Assembly (NCBI GenBank): GCA_022447065.1
Contig: JAKUUM010000007.1
Location: 1 to 64,000, forward strand
From: SAR86 cluster bacterium
GTDB lineage: Bacteria > Pseudomonadota > Gammaproteobacteria > Magnimaribacterales > Magnimaribacteraceae
Direction: 5' to 3'
DNA: 64,000 nucleotides
Under the pieces are notes generated by a model. It worked only from the letters and a program-made list of their open reading frames with translations, was not told the DNA's origin and did no database searches. Within the stretch, counting starts at the first letter, position 1; every line of letters starts with the position of its first letter. Made by a program: the position numbers and the translations under genes. This document shows positions 26,301-35,543 of this stretch, piece by piece.

Positions 26301-26888
26301 AGAAGGATGTGTGGTTTGTATATATCAGAACTAGAAGAGGGAACGCATGTTCAGCGGGTTGCTGGTATGTTGATGCATTTAAATGTTCGCCAAGGAAGGC
26401 ATGGAAGATACGCATTTGCTACTTTGGACGACTCCTCTGGAAGATTGGAAGTTTCTGTTTGGTCTGAGTCTTTTGATACCTACCGAAGCATACTGAGGAA
26501 GGGTCAAATTATAGTAATTGAAGGAGTGGTAGAGAAAGATGATTATTCCAGCGATAAGAAAAGTACTTCTTTTAAAATGGTCGCTGAGAAAATCTATTCT
26601 TTTGATCAAGCAAGAAAAGAGTTTATAAAGCACATCAAGCTTTCAGTTAATGCTGAGAAGACTGACTTAGATTCTCTCACCTCAGGATTAAAAGAACTTG
26701 CTTCAAAGGGACTGGGGGCCGGAAGTCCTATAGTTATTTCATATTCAGGAGATAAGGCCAAAGCAGAAATTGAGCTTCCAAAAGAACTTTCCATCAATTT
26801 GGATGATCACTCTCTAAAAGATTTAGAGATCTTGTGTGGTAAAGATAATGTAGAGTTAGTGTATTATGCCCGACCCTACGTGCATTAG
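23391..26888 (+). CDS. dnaE: DNA polymerase III alpha subunit
   Basis: The replicative polymerase. 1165 residues, type DnaE1. The N-terminal PHP domain begins HLHLHSEYSLSDGI. The palm has GPGRGSGAGSITAYALGIT near residue 370 and the catalytic aspartates in NPDFDIDFCMEGR near 408, with a third at PDFD-distal KFDFLGLKTL near 565. The fingers/tau-binding part, an OB-fold near residues 990-1075 and a small C-terminal domain follow. The PHP metal residues look mostly intact. The clamp-loader subunits chi (holC) and psi (holD) are also in this window. Confidence 0.98.
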   Translation: MTQQHFVHLHLHSEYSLSDGIIRIEDLVQLSSEYNFPAVALTDLSNLFGLIKFYRLAREKGVKPIVGCELQLVKEAGSLSAPFVLLVKNKKGYTNLTKLVSKAYIEGQESQGPFVRIEWLEDYSEGLIALSGGQRGHIGQALLLKQKKLAENRVDYFKSIFGKDFFIEIQRIGREDEEEYNFSAIKLAQENGIGIVATNDVRFLAPTPIDIDPDDESPSDFEVHEARVCIQKGEILSDSSRSKEYVESQYFITGEEMIEKFSDIPEAIENTLLISKKCNLELELGEFYLPEFDVPGKSSTKDYLKKKSKEGLDKRFEEIKKSSNSYVIDKKSYIKRLDYELEMICKLGFEGYFLIVADFVNWAQKKDIPVGPGRGSGAGSITAYALGITAIDPIKYDLLFERFLNPDRVSNPDFDIDFCMEGRDKVLDYVTQKYGKDSVAQISTRGTMAARAVLRDVVRVLGKPYGFGDRLAKAVPDVLGITLEEAYKAKEFKELIDSSEECKEVFKMSLKLEGLSRSVGTHAAGVVIAPTALTDFTPLIVDQEKGTVATQFDMGDVESAGLVKFDFLGLKTLTVINQTLKRINKDKKEDLIDINNIPLEDKKTFKLLQKGETTGVFQLESRGMKEYLKKLKPNDFEDIVCMNALYRPGALGMVDSYIERKHQREEIPPGHESVKKVLSTTYGVIVYQEQVMQIAQELSGFTLGQADILRRAMGKKKKDEMEKMKKDFIDGAVNKKVNKRYAENLFEQIEQFAGYGFNRCHSVPYALIAYQTAWLKANHPSEFMASLLSLELDSTDRIQMFVDDCRFIGLNVLKPDINSSSYAFEDKDKKTVLYGLGAIKGIGESLVKSITTAREKGAFKDLYDFCLRIGSNKLNKRILTTLIGSGAMDSFGKRKMLFNLIDPLLKRVEQSTERSQSHIKDFFEDEVREEKGIITQDKVQEQDFDILTNEWSSLGFYLESHPIENKKEEVRRMCGLYISELEEGTHVQRVAGMLMHLNVRQGRHGRYAFATLDDSSGRLEVSVWSESFDTYRSILRKGQIIVIEGVVEKDDYSSDKKSTSFKMVAEKIYSFDQARKEFIKHIKLSVNAEKTDLDSLTSGLKELASKGLGAGSPIVISYSGDKAKAEIELPKELSINLDDHSLKDLEILCGKDNVELVYYARPYVH

Positions 26889-26897
26889 TAAGCCGAC

Positions 26898-27848
26898 ATG
26901 CGTAATGATTATTTAGATTTTGAAGAGCCAATAGCTGCTTTGGAGAAAAAGATACAGGACCTGCAATCTTCCAAGGAAAGTGATAAAAATAATTTATCCG
27001 AAGAGATCTCAAAACTAAACAACTCAATTATAAAACTAACCGAACAAATTTATAACAATCTTGACATTTGGCAATGTGTTCAAGTAGCTAGACACCCTCA
27101 AAGACCTCACCTTTTAGATTTTGTAGAGAAGATCTGTTCTAATTTTGATGAATTACATGGAGACCGTCACTATGGTGATGACAGAGCTTTATTAGGAGGA
27201 TTAGCGACCATTGGAGATCATCGTTTAGTTTTAATTGGACACGAGAAAGGGAGGACAACCGAAGACAAAATTAATCGTAATTTTGGAATGTCACAGCCTG
27301 AAGGGTACAGAAAGGCGGCAAGATTAATGAAGCTAGCAGAACGATTTAGTTTGCCTGTTGTTACTTTGGTTGATACTCCTGGGGCGTATCCTGGCATTGA
27401 TAGTGAAGAAAGAGGTCAAAGCGAAGCTATAGCAAATAATTTAGGTCTCATGTCTTCACTTAAGACTCCAATTTTGGTCAATATCATTGGTGAAGGAGGA
27501 TCTGGAGGTGCCTTAGCTATAGCTGTGGGAGATCACGTTACTATGATGGAGTATGCCACCTATTCTGTTGCTTCACCTGAAGCTTGCGCCTCTATAGTTT
27601 GGAGAGATGTAGAGAAAGCTTCTGAAGCAGCTGAAGCTATGCAGATGAATGCAGAAAGCATTTTAAAGTTAAACCTCATTGATGAAGTTATTGATGAACC
27701 TCTTGGTGGAGCACACAGGAACCCAGATCAAGCAGCACTTCTTCTAAAAAAATCCATAATAAAGAATTTAGAAAATCTTAAATCTCAATCAATCTCAGCT
27801 CTTTTAGATACAAGATATAAGAGGTTAATGTCTTATGGAAATAAATAG
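26898..27848 (+). CDS. accA: Acetyl-CoA carboxylase carboxyltransferase subunit alpha
   Basis: With AccD it transfers the carboxyl group from biotin to acetyl-CoA, the first step of fatty-acid synthesis. 316 residues. The N-terminal helical region (LDFEEPIAALEKKIQDL) precedes the crotonase-fold core with HPQRPHLLDFV, GDRHYGDDRALLGGLA, TLVDTPGAYPGIDSEERGQS near residue 155 and IGEGGSGGALAIAVGD near 195. It follows dnaE by nine bases, as in most gammaproteobacteria. Confidence 0.98.
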   Translation: MRNDYLDFEEPIAALEKKIQDLQSSKESDKNNLSEEISKLNNSIIKLTEQIYNNLDIWQCVQVARHPQRPHLLDFVEKICSNFDELHGDRHYGDDRALLGGLATIGDHRLVLIGHEKGRTTEDKINRNFGMSQPEGYRKAARLMKLAERFSLPVVTLVDTPGAYPGIDSEERGQSEAIANNLGLMSSLKTPILVNIIGEGGSGGALAIAVGDHVTMMEYATYSVASPEACASIVWRDVEKASEAAEAMQMNAESILKLNLIDEVIDEPLGGAHRNPDQAALLLKKSIIKNLENLKSQSISALLDTRYKRLMSYGNK

Positions 27849-27851
27849 GAA

Positions 27852-29195
27852 ATGTTTGATCCTGATTATTTTAAAGAAATTGATTTTACCAAGTACAAAC
27901 GCATAGCTGTTGCTTACTCTGGAGGGGTAGATTCTTTAGTTCTCCTTCATGCATTTAGTTTGATCCCAGAATGTAAACAAAAACTATTTGCATTACATGT
28001 AAATCATGGATTAAGTCAAAATAGCTCAACTTGGCAGAATCATTGTGAACAAATATGTGCATCTTTGGGAGTAAATTTTGTTGTATTAGAAATTGAATTT
28101 AGTCAGAAAAAAGGAGTGAGTGAAAATGACATGAGGGAAGCTCGTTATAAAGCTTTACTGTCATGGACTAAAAAAGAAGACGTTCTCTGCACTGGTCATC
28201 ACAAAGATGATCATGTTGAAACTATTTTTTTTAGATTAATGAGAGGAACTGGGATTAAAGGATTATCTGGAATAGAACAATTCTCTCAAATGAGTGGAAT
28301 CAATTTAGTTAGGCCTTTGATTAATTATCCAAAAAAAGATCTTCAAGATTATGCCAGATTAAATGAACTTAATTGGATTGAAGATGAATCTAACCAAGAT
28401 CTATCTATTTCTAGAAATTTTATTAGAAAAAAGATTCTCCCCTCCTTGGAGAATAAAAATTGGCCTAGTTATTTAAAATCTTTATCTTATTTATCCAAAA
28501 AGGCTAAAGAAGCTAACGAAATTCTAGAAGAGGTGGCTGATCTTGATATAAACCTGTGCTCAACCGATTCTCTGAATAGGTTGTCTATTTTAAAAATTAA
28601 AGATTTGAGTAAAGCACGAGGGTTAAATCTACTTTTTAGATGGTTAAGCCTAAAAACAGATTTAAGTATTTCTTCTAATCTTATTGAGGAAGTTTATAAA
28701 AATATTATTTTTGCAAAAGAAAGTTCAGACCCAGCAGTTTCTTTTGGCAAACCAGGAAAAAATGGCTCATTTCAATTAAGAAGATTTAATGGAATATTGC
28801 ACCACTTTCCATTTGTAGAAACTAACTCATTAAATGGAAATAAAAAATGGAGTTGGAATCTCCAAACCCCCTTAATACTTCCTACAGGAACACTTTCAAC
28901 GAAACCTAGTTCAGGAAGGGGACTATCGTCAGAGTTGAGTCAGAAAGGCATATTTATAAAAGCACGAACAGGCGGTGAAAGATGTAAGCCTCAAGGTAGA
29001 TCAAAATCGCAAAAATTAAAAAAACTTTTACAGGAATACCAAGTTCCACCCTGGGCTAGAGATAGACTTCCTTTGGTTTATATAGATAACGAATTAGCTG
29101 CAGTTTCTGATCTTTGGGTATGTGAAGGATTTATCGCAAAGAAGAATGAAAAAGGACTGGTACTAAATTGGTCAGATAATTTAGACAATATTTAG
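27852..29195 (+). CDS. tilS: tRNA(Ile)-lysidine synthase
   Basis: Converts C34 of tRNA-Ile(CAU) to lysidine so that it reads AUA; AUA is used commonly in this AT-rich window. 447 residues. The ATP-binding PP-loop SGGVDS is at residues 23-28, followed by HVNHGLS, GHHKDDHVETIFFRLMRGTG near 115 and the C-terminal TilS domains (PQGRSKSQKLKKLLQEYQVP near 380). It is three bases after accA and ends the long co-directional run. It converges on the GPH symporter across 21 bases containing only a weak hairpin with a short T run. Confidence 0.95.
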   Translation: MFDPDYFKEIDFTKYKRIAVAYSGGVDSLVLLHAFSLIPECKQKLFALHVNHGLSQNSSTWQNHCEQICASLGVNFVVLEIEFSQKKGVSENDMREARYKALLSWTKKEDVLCTGHHKDDHVETIFFRLMRGTGIKGLSGIEQFSQMSGINLVRPLINYPKKDLQDYARLNELNWIEDESNQDLSISRNFIRKKILPSLENKNWPSYLKSLSYLSKKAKEANEILEEVADLDINLCSTDSLNRLSILKIKDLSKARGLNLLFRWLSLKTDLSISSNLIEEVYKNIIFAKESSDPAVSFGKPGKNGSFQLRRFNGILHHFPFVETNSLNGNKKWSWNLQTPLILPTGTLSTKPSSGRGLSSELSQKGIFIKARTGGERCKPQGRSKSQKLKKLLQEYQVPPWARDRLPLVYIDNELAAVSDLWVCEGFIAKKNEKGLVLNWSDNLDNI

Positions 29196-29216
29196 AAGTT
29201 TTCTTTTGAGAAATTT

Positions 29217-30632
29217 TTAACTTTGTGGATCCGTTTCTAAATTTTGTTGTTCTAGCTCTTTTCTTAACTCAACATGTTTTTCTTTGGTTAGAGGATAAAA
29301 CCAAGTAAGGAAAAGTGCTGGTAGAAAGAAGGCAGCACAGCCTATACAATAAAAGAACCTTAATGCCAGCATTTCTGTCTCACCGTTTTCGGCCCCAGGT
29401 ATAAAGCCGAAGAAATCTACTAATCTTATTGCAGCCCAAACAGCCAACATGGCGGAAATTTTTGCAATCATCCCGTTTAATGCAAAGAAAGTACCTGCCC
29501 TTCTACCTCCTGTCTTTAAAGAATCTATATCAACGACATCAGCTAACATAGAAGCAGGTAAAAACTGCAATCCCCCAAAACAAGCTCCTTTTAAAAGGAA
29601 TAAAATATGAAATTGAGTTTTATCACCAAATTCCAAAAAGAAGCATAAGAAGCTCACTGTTCCTGTTCCCACTAAAGTGATACAGAAAGCTTTATGCTTT
29701 CCAATAGCTTTTCCTAACCAGAGCCAAAAAGGAATGGCAATAAAGCCTGCTATAAAATACCTTGCGTAAGATGCGCCTACTGTTTCTATGCCTATTACAT
29801 CTCTTACGAACCAAAGCGACAGAGTATTTCTGAATGATTCACCAGCTATAACAAGAAAAATTATTGCTAAAATTCTCACCAGAAGAGGATTCTCTCTGGC
29901 ATATCTAAGTCCTTCCATGAGTGGAATTTTCTTTTTAACTTCTGGCATTGGATCTGGTACTTTCCAAATGGCTAAAGCAGCAAAAATTGGTAAAAGAAGA
30001 ATAATCCCTAAGCCCATGTACCTTAGAATTTCTCTCATCTGATTAGAAGTTGAGAAGTCTTGAAATAGAAAAATAGCTGATAAAGTCCGAGCGAAGCCTT
30101 CTCTTAAAGATATGCCTTCCCCAGATACTTCTACCCCGAGAGGAATTAAAGCTGAAATGAGCAATCCAATTAAGGTAAATGCCTCTCTTCCACTGACAAT
30201 GCGAGACCTTTGATGGTATTCAGATGAAATCTCTGCACCCCAGGCCCCATAAGGAATTCCTATGGCAGTTGAACCTAAATACATCAACATCATCCATACA
30301 AGAAAATAAGTAACCGTTACGTCTTCTCCAGGATTGAAGAGTCTATATATGGAAAACATCATTAGGGGAACACCTAAGATTATCCAGGGCTTCCTTCTAC
30401 CAATTTTTGTTTTTGTAGTGTCTCCCCATTGCCCTATCAAAGGGTCAGTAATAACGTCGGTAAATCTAGCTATTAATAACAAGTTTGCAAGCATGGCAAG
30501 TTGAAATTTAGTAACTTCAGAATAGAAAGGAATTATCCAAATAGCTATTGGGTATCCAATCATAGCCAATGGTGCTCCAAGTCCACCATAAGCCATAATT
30601 TTCCCCCTGCTAACTGATAATATAGAAGCCAT
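29217..30632 (-). CDS. GPH-type MFS cation symporter (MelB-like)
   Basis: 471 residues with about twelve membrane segments. The glycoside-pentoside-hexuronide family pattern is clear: an early GGLGAPLAMIGYPIAIWIIP segment, then DVITDPLIGQWGDTTKTKIGRRKPWI, with the Asp that binds Na+ in melibiose permease at the conserved helix-2 place and the R-R/K-P-W loop. GAWGAEISSEYHQRSRIVSGREAF is also typical. It probably imports a glycoside or sugar acid with Na+ or H+. It lies 46 bases downstream of leuA on the same strand, with AAAGG just before the ATG. Confidence 0.85.
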   Translation of the reverse strand: MASILSVSRGKIMAYGGLGAPLAMIGYPIAIWIIPFYSEVTKFQLAMLANLLLIARFTDVITDPLIGQWGDTTKTKIGRRKPWIILGVPLMMFSIYRLFNPGEDVTVTYFLVWMMLMYLGSTAIGIPYGAWGAEISSEYHQRSRIVSGREAFTLIGLLISALIPLGVEVSGEGISLREGFARTLSAIFLFQDFSTSNQMREILRYMGLGIILLLPIFAALAIWKVPDPMPEVKKKIPLMEGLRYARENPLLVRILAIIFLVIAGESFRNTLSLWFVRDVIGIETVGASYARYFIAGFIAIPFWLWLGKAIGKHKAFCITLVGTGTVSFLCFFLEFGDKTQFHILFLLKGACFGGLQFLPASMLADVVDIDSLKTGGRRAGTFFALNGMIAKISAMLAVWAAIRLVDFFGFIPGAENGETEMLALRFFYCIGCAAFFLPALFLTWFYPLTKEKHVELRKELEQQNLETDPQS

Positions 30633-30678
30633 CCTTTGTCTCTTAGATAGAAGGTCAGGCTATATGGAAAACTAGAAT

Positions 30679-32367
<1,689 letters not shown>

Positions 32368-32376
32368 CTAAGTTTA

Positions 32377-32410
32377 CTGAAAATAATCTCTTTGAGAATG
32401 GTATCTTCAG
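32377..32410 (-). promoter_or_regulatory. Hairpin just before leuA start
   Basis: On the minus-strand RNA CTGAAGATA (32410-32402) pairs with TATTTTCAG (32385-32377) including one G-U, with an inner TCTC/GAGA stem. It ends 15 bases before the leuA ATG. There is no U run after it, so it is not an intrinsic terminator; it might act on translation or as part of the leader switch. Confidence 0.4.
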
Positions 32411-32439
32411 TCTAATTAGAGATATTATTAGATCTAAAT

Positions 32440-32526
32440 TTATAGAGATGAACCCGGTTTACTCTGAATTACAGAGACCGGGCTAATAAGTCGAATGCTT
32501 AAAATGTTCAATATCACCAAAAACAT
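32440..32526 (-). CDS. Putative leuA leader peptide (28 aa, branched-chain rich)
   Basis: A 28-codon frame lies upstream of leuA on the same strand, starting MFLVILNILSIRLI and ending in Leu-stop. Twelve of the first 20 residues are Leu, Ile or Val (Leu at 3, 6, 9, 13; Ile at 5, 8, 11, 14, 20; Val at 4, 17, 19), as expected for an amino-acid-sensing leader, and its length equals that of E. coli LeuL. The ATG lies eight bases after the predicted -10, so the mRNA would start at or within about three bases of it and no Shine-Dalgarno is possible. Translation is inferred; no homologue search was possible. Confidence 0.55.
   Translation of the reverse strand: MFLVILNILSIRLISPVSVIQSKPGSSL
32453..32482 (-). 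promoter_or_regulatory. GC-rich hairpin inside the leuA leader
   Basis: The arms CCCGGT and ACCGGG (6 bp) enclose CTCTG/CAGAG (5 bp) with a TAATT loop and a three-base bulge. It covers codons 15-25 of the predicted leader peptide, so a ribosome moving through would melt it. Neither strand has a following T run, so it is not a classical terminator. Confidence 0.55.
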
Positions 32527-32528
32527 GG

Positions 32529-32549
32529 TTGCGCAGCATATCTACGCAA
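32529..32549. promoter_or_regulatory. Inverted repeat over the leuA promoter -10
   Basis: TTGCG and CGCAA are separated by 11 bases and straddle the -10 box and start site. The T-N11-A geometry is typical of LysR-type operators. No regulator gene is adjacent, so the binding protein is unknown. Confidence 0.35.
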
Positions 32550-32563
32550 GCTAGAAGGGTCAA
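32535..32563 (-). promoter_or_regulatory. Sigma-70 promoter of the leuA leader
   Basis: On the minus strand TTGACC (32563-32558) and TATGCT (32540-32535) are separated by exactly 17 bases. The GC-rich bases after the -10 (GCGC) resemble a stringent discriminator. The predicted start is about 32529-32527, at the leader ATG. Confidence 0.65.
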
Positions 32564-32599
32564 GCTAAGTAATTTAAAATTAGTTTAAGATTGTTTTTT

Positions 32600-32989
32600 A
32601 TGAGTGAATCAGGTTTACAAAAATTACAAAGATTAGGCTACCAATTTTGGTCACCAAAATCAGTAAATAAGGAAGCTCTTAATAGTAAAGAGACAGAAGT
32701 TTTTTTCCTTTTAGGCAAGAAGATCCTAATTACAGGTGATTTAAATGAATTTAATAAGTATTTTAGGTTTGTTCCTTCTATAAGTAGAGTTTTGGGGATG
32801 GCTGATCTGGATATAAAGGAAATAAGTAAAACCGAAGCTTTAGAGAAGGAATATAGCTTAATAATAGATTTCGTTCAGGATTTATCTTTTAAAAGTAAAA
32901 AAACTCTTAAATTTGACTCTCTGAAACTACTCTTAAATGACGCAAAACTTAAAAAAGATCTTTTTAGTGAGCTAAAGGAGTTATCTTAA
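32600..32989 (+). CDS. holD: DNA polymerase III psi subunit (HolD-like)
   Basis: 129 residues from the ATG at 32600. The sequence is divergent, but the N-terminus LQKLQRLGYQFWSPKSV parallels the WQLQQLGITQWSLRRP of E. coli HolD, the following strand FFLLGKKILITGD fits the alpha/beta fold, and the C-terminal helix ends the same way. The next gene is rimI, and holD-rimI is the E. coli order. Psi links the clamp loader to chi (holC, 40801-41247). The call combines weak similarity with strong context. It is divergent from leuA across 238 bases. Confidence 0.75.
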   Translation: MSESGLQKLQRLGYQFWSPKSVNKEALNSKETEVFFLLGKKILITGDLNEFNKYFRFVPSISRVLGMADLDIKEISKTEALEKEYSLIIDFVQDLSFKSKKTLKFDSLKLLLNDAKLKKDLFSELKELS

Positions 32990-32993
32990 AGAA

Positions 32994-33470
32994 ATGATTC
33001 AAATTCTCGACACAAATTACAGGTATATGACTGAGAATGATATAGAAGTCACCAGAGAAATAGAGGTAAAAGCTAACCCAGTGCCGTGGACAGAAAAAAA
33101 CTTTACTGATTGCTTAAGTAATGATTATTATTGTTTAATTCAAGAAGTAAACAAAGAGGTTTCTGGTTTTGCTATTCAGACTACTTCTTTAAAAAAAACC
33201 CACCTTCTTAATATAGGAATAAGAGAAAAATTTAGAAAGAAGGGATTAGGCCAGGATTTATTAAATCAGATTGTTTCTACCTCAAAAGAAATGGGCAGCA
33301 AAAAAATTTTCTTGGAAGTAAGAATATCTAATAAGGAAGCAATAGAACTTTACAATAAATCAGGATTTAAAAAACTTTCTTTAAAGAAGAACTATTATAG
33401 GCTACCTGATGGCAGAGAAGACGCACTGGTCATGGTAAAGAAATTAAGAAAAGCTTGGCGATTCTTCTAG
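32994..33470 (+). CDS. rimI: Ribosomal protein S18-alanine N-acetyltransferase RimI (GNAT)
   Basis: 158 residues with a GNAT fold. N-terminal EIEVKANPVPWTEKNFTDCL matches RimI. The acetyl-CoA loop is IREKFRKKGLGQDLL (R/Q-x-x-G-x-G/A type) near residue 80, then LEVRISNKEAIELYNKSGF near 108, with the Asn and Tyr that position and protonate the product. It acetylates the N-terminus of S18 in E. coli. It is four bases after holD, as in enterobacteria, and convergent with the glutathione peroxidase gene. Confidence 0.87.
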   Translation: MIQILDTNYRYMTENDIEVTREIEVKANPVPWTEKNFTDCLSNDYYCLIQEVNKEVSGFAIQTTSLKKTHLLNIGIREKFRKKGLGQDLLNQIVSTSKEMGSKKIFLEVRISNKEAIELYNKSGFKKLSLKKNYYRLPDGREDALVMVKKLRKAWRFF

Positions 33471-33473
33471 AAT

Positions 33474-33968
33474 TTATTTTTCCAACAAACCCAATATTTC
33501 TGAAGATATCTCTTCGGGAGTTGTTTTTGAAGAAAACCTTTTTACCGGCTCTCCTTTACGGTTAATCAAGAATTTTGTGAAATTCCATTTGATCGCTTTA
33601 GTTCCTAACAAACCTGGTTTATCTGAAGTAAGAAACTTAAAGAGAGGATGCGCAGAAGGTCCGTTTACTTCAATTTTTGAGAATAAAGGAAAAGTTACAT
33701 CATAGTTAATATTGCAAAACTCTACTATTTCTTGATCTGTACCCGGTTCTTGACCACCAAATTGGTTACAGGGAAATCCTAGTATTTCAAATCCTTGGAT
33801 TGAATATTTCTTATACAGCTCCTGCAGTCCTTTATATTGGGGAGTAAAGCCACATTTGCTAGCTGTATTCACTATTAAAAGGACCTTACCTGAATAGTCT
33901 GAAAGATTTATCTCTTCATCATTTACATCTTTGCAAGCAAAATTAAAAATATTTTTTATTTCAACCAT
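33474..33968 (-). CDS. Glutathione peroxidase family protein
   Basis: 164 residues, thioredoxin-like fold. The peroxidatic Cys is in NTASKCGFTPQY near residue 38; the catalytic Gln lies in FPCNQFGGQEPG near 76 and Trp-Asn in IKWNFTKFLI near 130. It uses Cys rather than selenocysteine. It has no signal peptide, so it is a cytoplasmic peroxide or lipid-peroxide reductase, probably thioredoxin-dependent like most bacterial BtuE/GPx proteins. It starts on the minus strand 73 bases from the divergent aldo/keto reductase gene, suggesting an oxidative or carbonyl stress pair, which is inference. Confidence 0.9.
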   Translation of the reverse strand: MVEIKNIFNFACKDVNDEEINLSDYSGKVLLIVNTASKCGFTPQYKGLQELYKKYSIQGFEILGFPCNQFGGQEPGTDQEIVEFCNINYDVTFPLFSKIEVNGPSAHPLFKFLTSDKPGLLGTKAIKWNFTKFLINRKGEPVKRFSSKTTPEEISSEILGLLEK

Positions 33969-34041
33969 GACTTTCTTAAATTAACTATGGCTATTATAGT
34001 TTTATTCTTTTTATTAGTGGAAAAAGCTTCAGGAGGAAAAT

Positions 34042-35079
34042 ATGGAATATAGAAAGTTGGGAGACTCTGACCTAGAAGTTAGCCATATTTGTTTAGGAAC
34101 AATGACTTGGGGACAACAAAACTCAGAAGAAGAAGGACATGAACAAATGGATTATGCTTTAGAAAGGGGAATTAATTTTTTTGACACTGCTGAAATGTAC
34201 TCAATACCTCCAAGGGCTGAAACTCAAGGAAGTACTGAGAAGATCATAGGCAGTTGGTTCAAGAAGAGTTCAAATAGGGAAAAAATAATTTTAGCATCTA
34301 AAGTTGCAGGAAGGGGAAGGATGAATTGGATCAGAGGAGCTGAAACAAAACTTGATCGAGAAAACATAGAAAAAGCCGTTGAGGATAGCTTGATAAGACT
34401 CCAGACAGACTACATTGATTTATATCAGCTACATTGGCCTGATCGTCCTATTAATCTCTTTGGTGGGGGTTTGGGTTATAAACACATCGAAGCTGAAACA
34501 GTGGCTATCTCCGAAACTTTAGAGATTCTTAATGATCTAGTTAAAAGTGGAAAAATTAGATATATAGGTCTCTCAAATGAAACTCCATGGGGGTTATCTG
34601 AATTTCTTAAATCTTCTGAACTTAATAACCTACCAAAAATTGTTTCAGTCCAGAACGCTTACAATCTTCTAAACAGAACCTACGAACAAGGGTTTTCCGA
34701 ATTTTTTTATAGATCTTCTGTAGGCCTTTTAGCTTACTCCCCGCTTGCCCAAGGCTATCTAACTGGAAAGTACTTAGACGGTGCTAGGCCTGAGGGAGCT
34801 AGAACGACTCTGTTTGAAAGAGGATTAAGATATGAAACTGCTCATGCTGAAGAGGCAATTAGAGCGTACGTAGATTATGCTAACGAAAGAGGAATGGATC
34901 CTGCCGTATTTGCTCATGCTTTTGTTAACTCAAGAGAATTTGTAACTTCAAATATCATAGGTGCTACTAACATGGAACAGCTCAAATTAGCTATTGATAG
35001 CCATGTAGTAAAGTTAGATGACGAAGATTTAGTAAAAATTGAAGAGATACATTATCGATCTCCGAACCCTTGTCCTTAA
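34042..35079 (+). CDS. NADP(H)-dependent aldo/keto reductase (Tas-like)
   Basis: 345 residues, TIM barrel. It opens MEYRKLGDSDLEVSHICLGT with MTWGQQNSEEEGHEQM, as in E. coli Tas. The catalytic tetrad is visible as Asp and Tyr in FFDTAEMYS near residue 50, Lys in ILASKVAG near 90 and His in DLYQLHWPDRP near 130. The C-terminal cofactor part SNIIGATNMEQL follows. AGGAGG-type pairing (CAGGAGG) lies ahead of the ATG. The substrate is probably a small aldehyde or ketone. It is followed after ten bases by the broken elaA-like gene. Confidence 0.9.
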   Translation: MEYRKLGDSDLEVSHICLGTMTWGQQNSEEEGHEQMDYALERGINFFDTAEMYSIPPRAETQGSTEKIIGSWFKKSSNREKIILASKVAGRGRMNWIRGAETKLDRENIEKAVEDSLIRLQTDYIDLYQLHWPDRPINLFGGGLGYKHIEAETVAISETLEILNDLVKSGKIRYIGLSNETPWGLSEFLKSSELNNLPKIVSVQNAYNLLNRTYEQGFSEFFYRSSVGLLAYSPLAQGYLTGKYLDGARPEGARTTLFERGLRYETAHAEEAIRAYVDYANERGMDPAVFAHAFVNSREFVTSNIIGATNMEQLKLAIDSHVVKLDDEDLVKIEEIHYRSPNPCP

Positions 35080-35088
35080 TTTAGATGT

Positions 35089-35543
35089 ATGCGGTTAAAA
35101 TTAAAATGGAGATGGAAAAATTTTGAAGTGCTTTCAAAAGAAGAGTAATACGAAATTATGCATATCAGACAAGGAATTTTCTCTGTTGGACAAGAGACTT
35201 GGTATCAGGATGCTGATGACTGTGATAAAAATTCCATACATTTTCTGGGGACATTTGAAAATAAAGATTTAGCTGCTTATTTAAGGGTAATAGAACCAGG
35301 CATAAAGCATGAAGAGGCTTCCATAGGAAGGGTTTCTGTTTTGAAAGAGTATAGAAGGAAGGGTTTAGGAAAAGATTTATTAAAGAAAGCTGTAGAAAAG
35401 TGTTTATCTTTCTATCCCACAAATGGAATAAAGCTTTCAGCTCAACTCTATTTGGAAAATTTCTATTTTCAGAAAGGCTTTATTAGGGAGATCCTTTCGA
35501 AGAAGATAGACAGCCTCATATTGAAATGAAATATAACAAATGA
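35089..35543 (+). pseudogene. ElaA-like GNAT acetyltransferase, broken by a stop codon and a frameshift
   Basis: From the ATG at 35089 the frame reads MRLKLKWRWKNFEVLSKEE, then TAA at 35146-35148, then YEIMHIRQGIFSVGQETWYQ, which is the ElaA family N-terminus with Leu replaced by stop. The GNAT core is intact (IGRVSVLKEYRRKGLGKDLL, then LSAQLYLENFYFQKGF). After GFIRE at about 35486 the frame leaves homology, but the +2 frame from 35490 continues DPFEEDRQPHIEM, the expected ElaA ending, to a TGA at 35541-35543 that overlaps the next ATG in the ATGA style. Two lesions suggest a decayed gene; assembly errors cannot be excluded. The longest intact piece starts at 35158. Confidence 0.8.

Noticed and set aside
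32453-32482. leuA-leader hairpin as a bidirectional terminator
   Set aside because: No T run follows it on either strand; kept as a structural element only.
35158-35529. Intact 123-codon GNAT frame taken as a complete gene
   Set aside because: Family similarity continues upstream of its ATG through a TAA, and downstream in another frame, so it is the middle of a broken gene.
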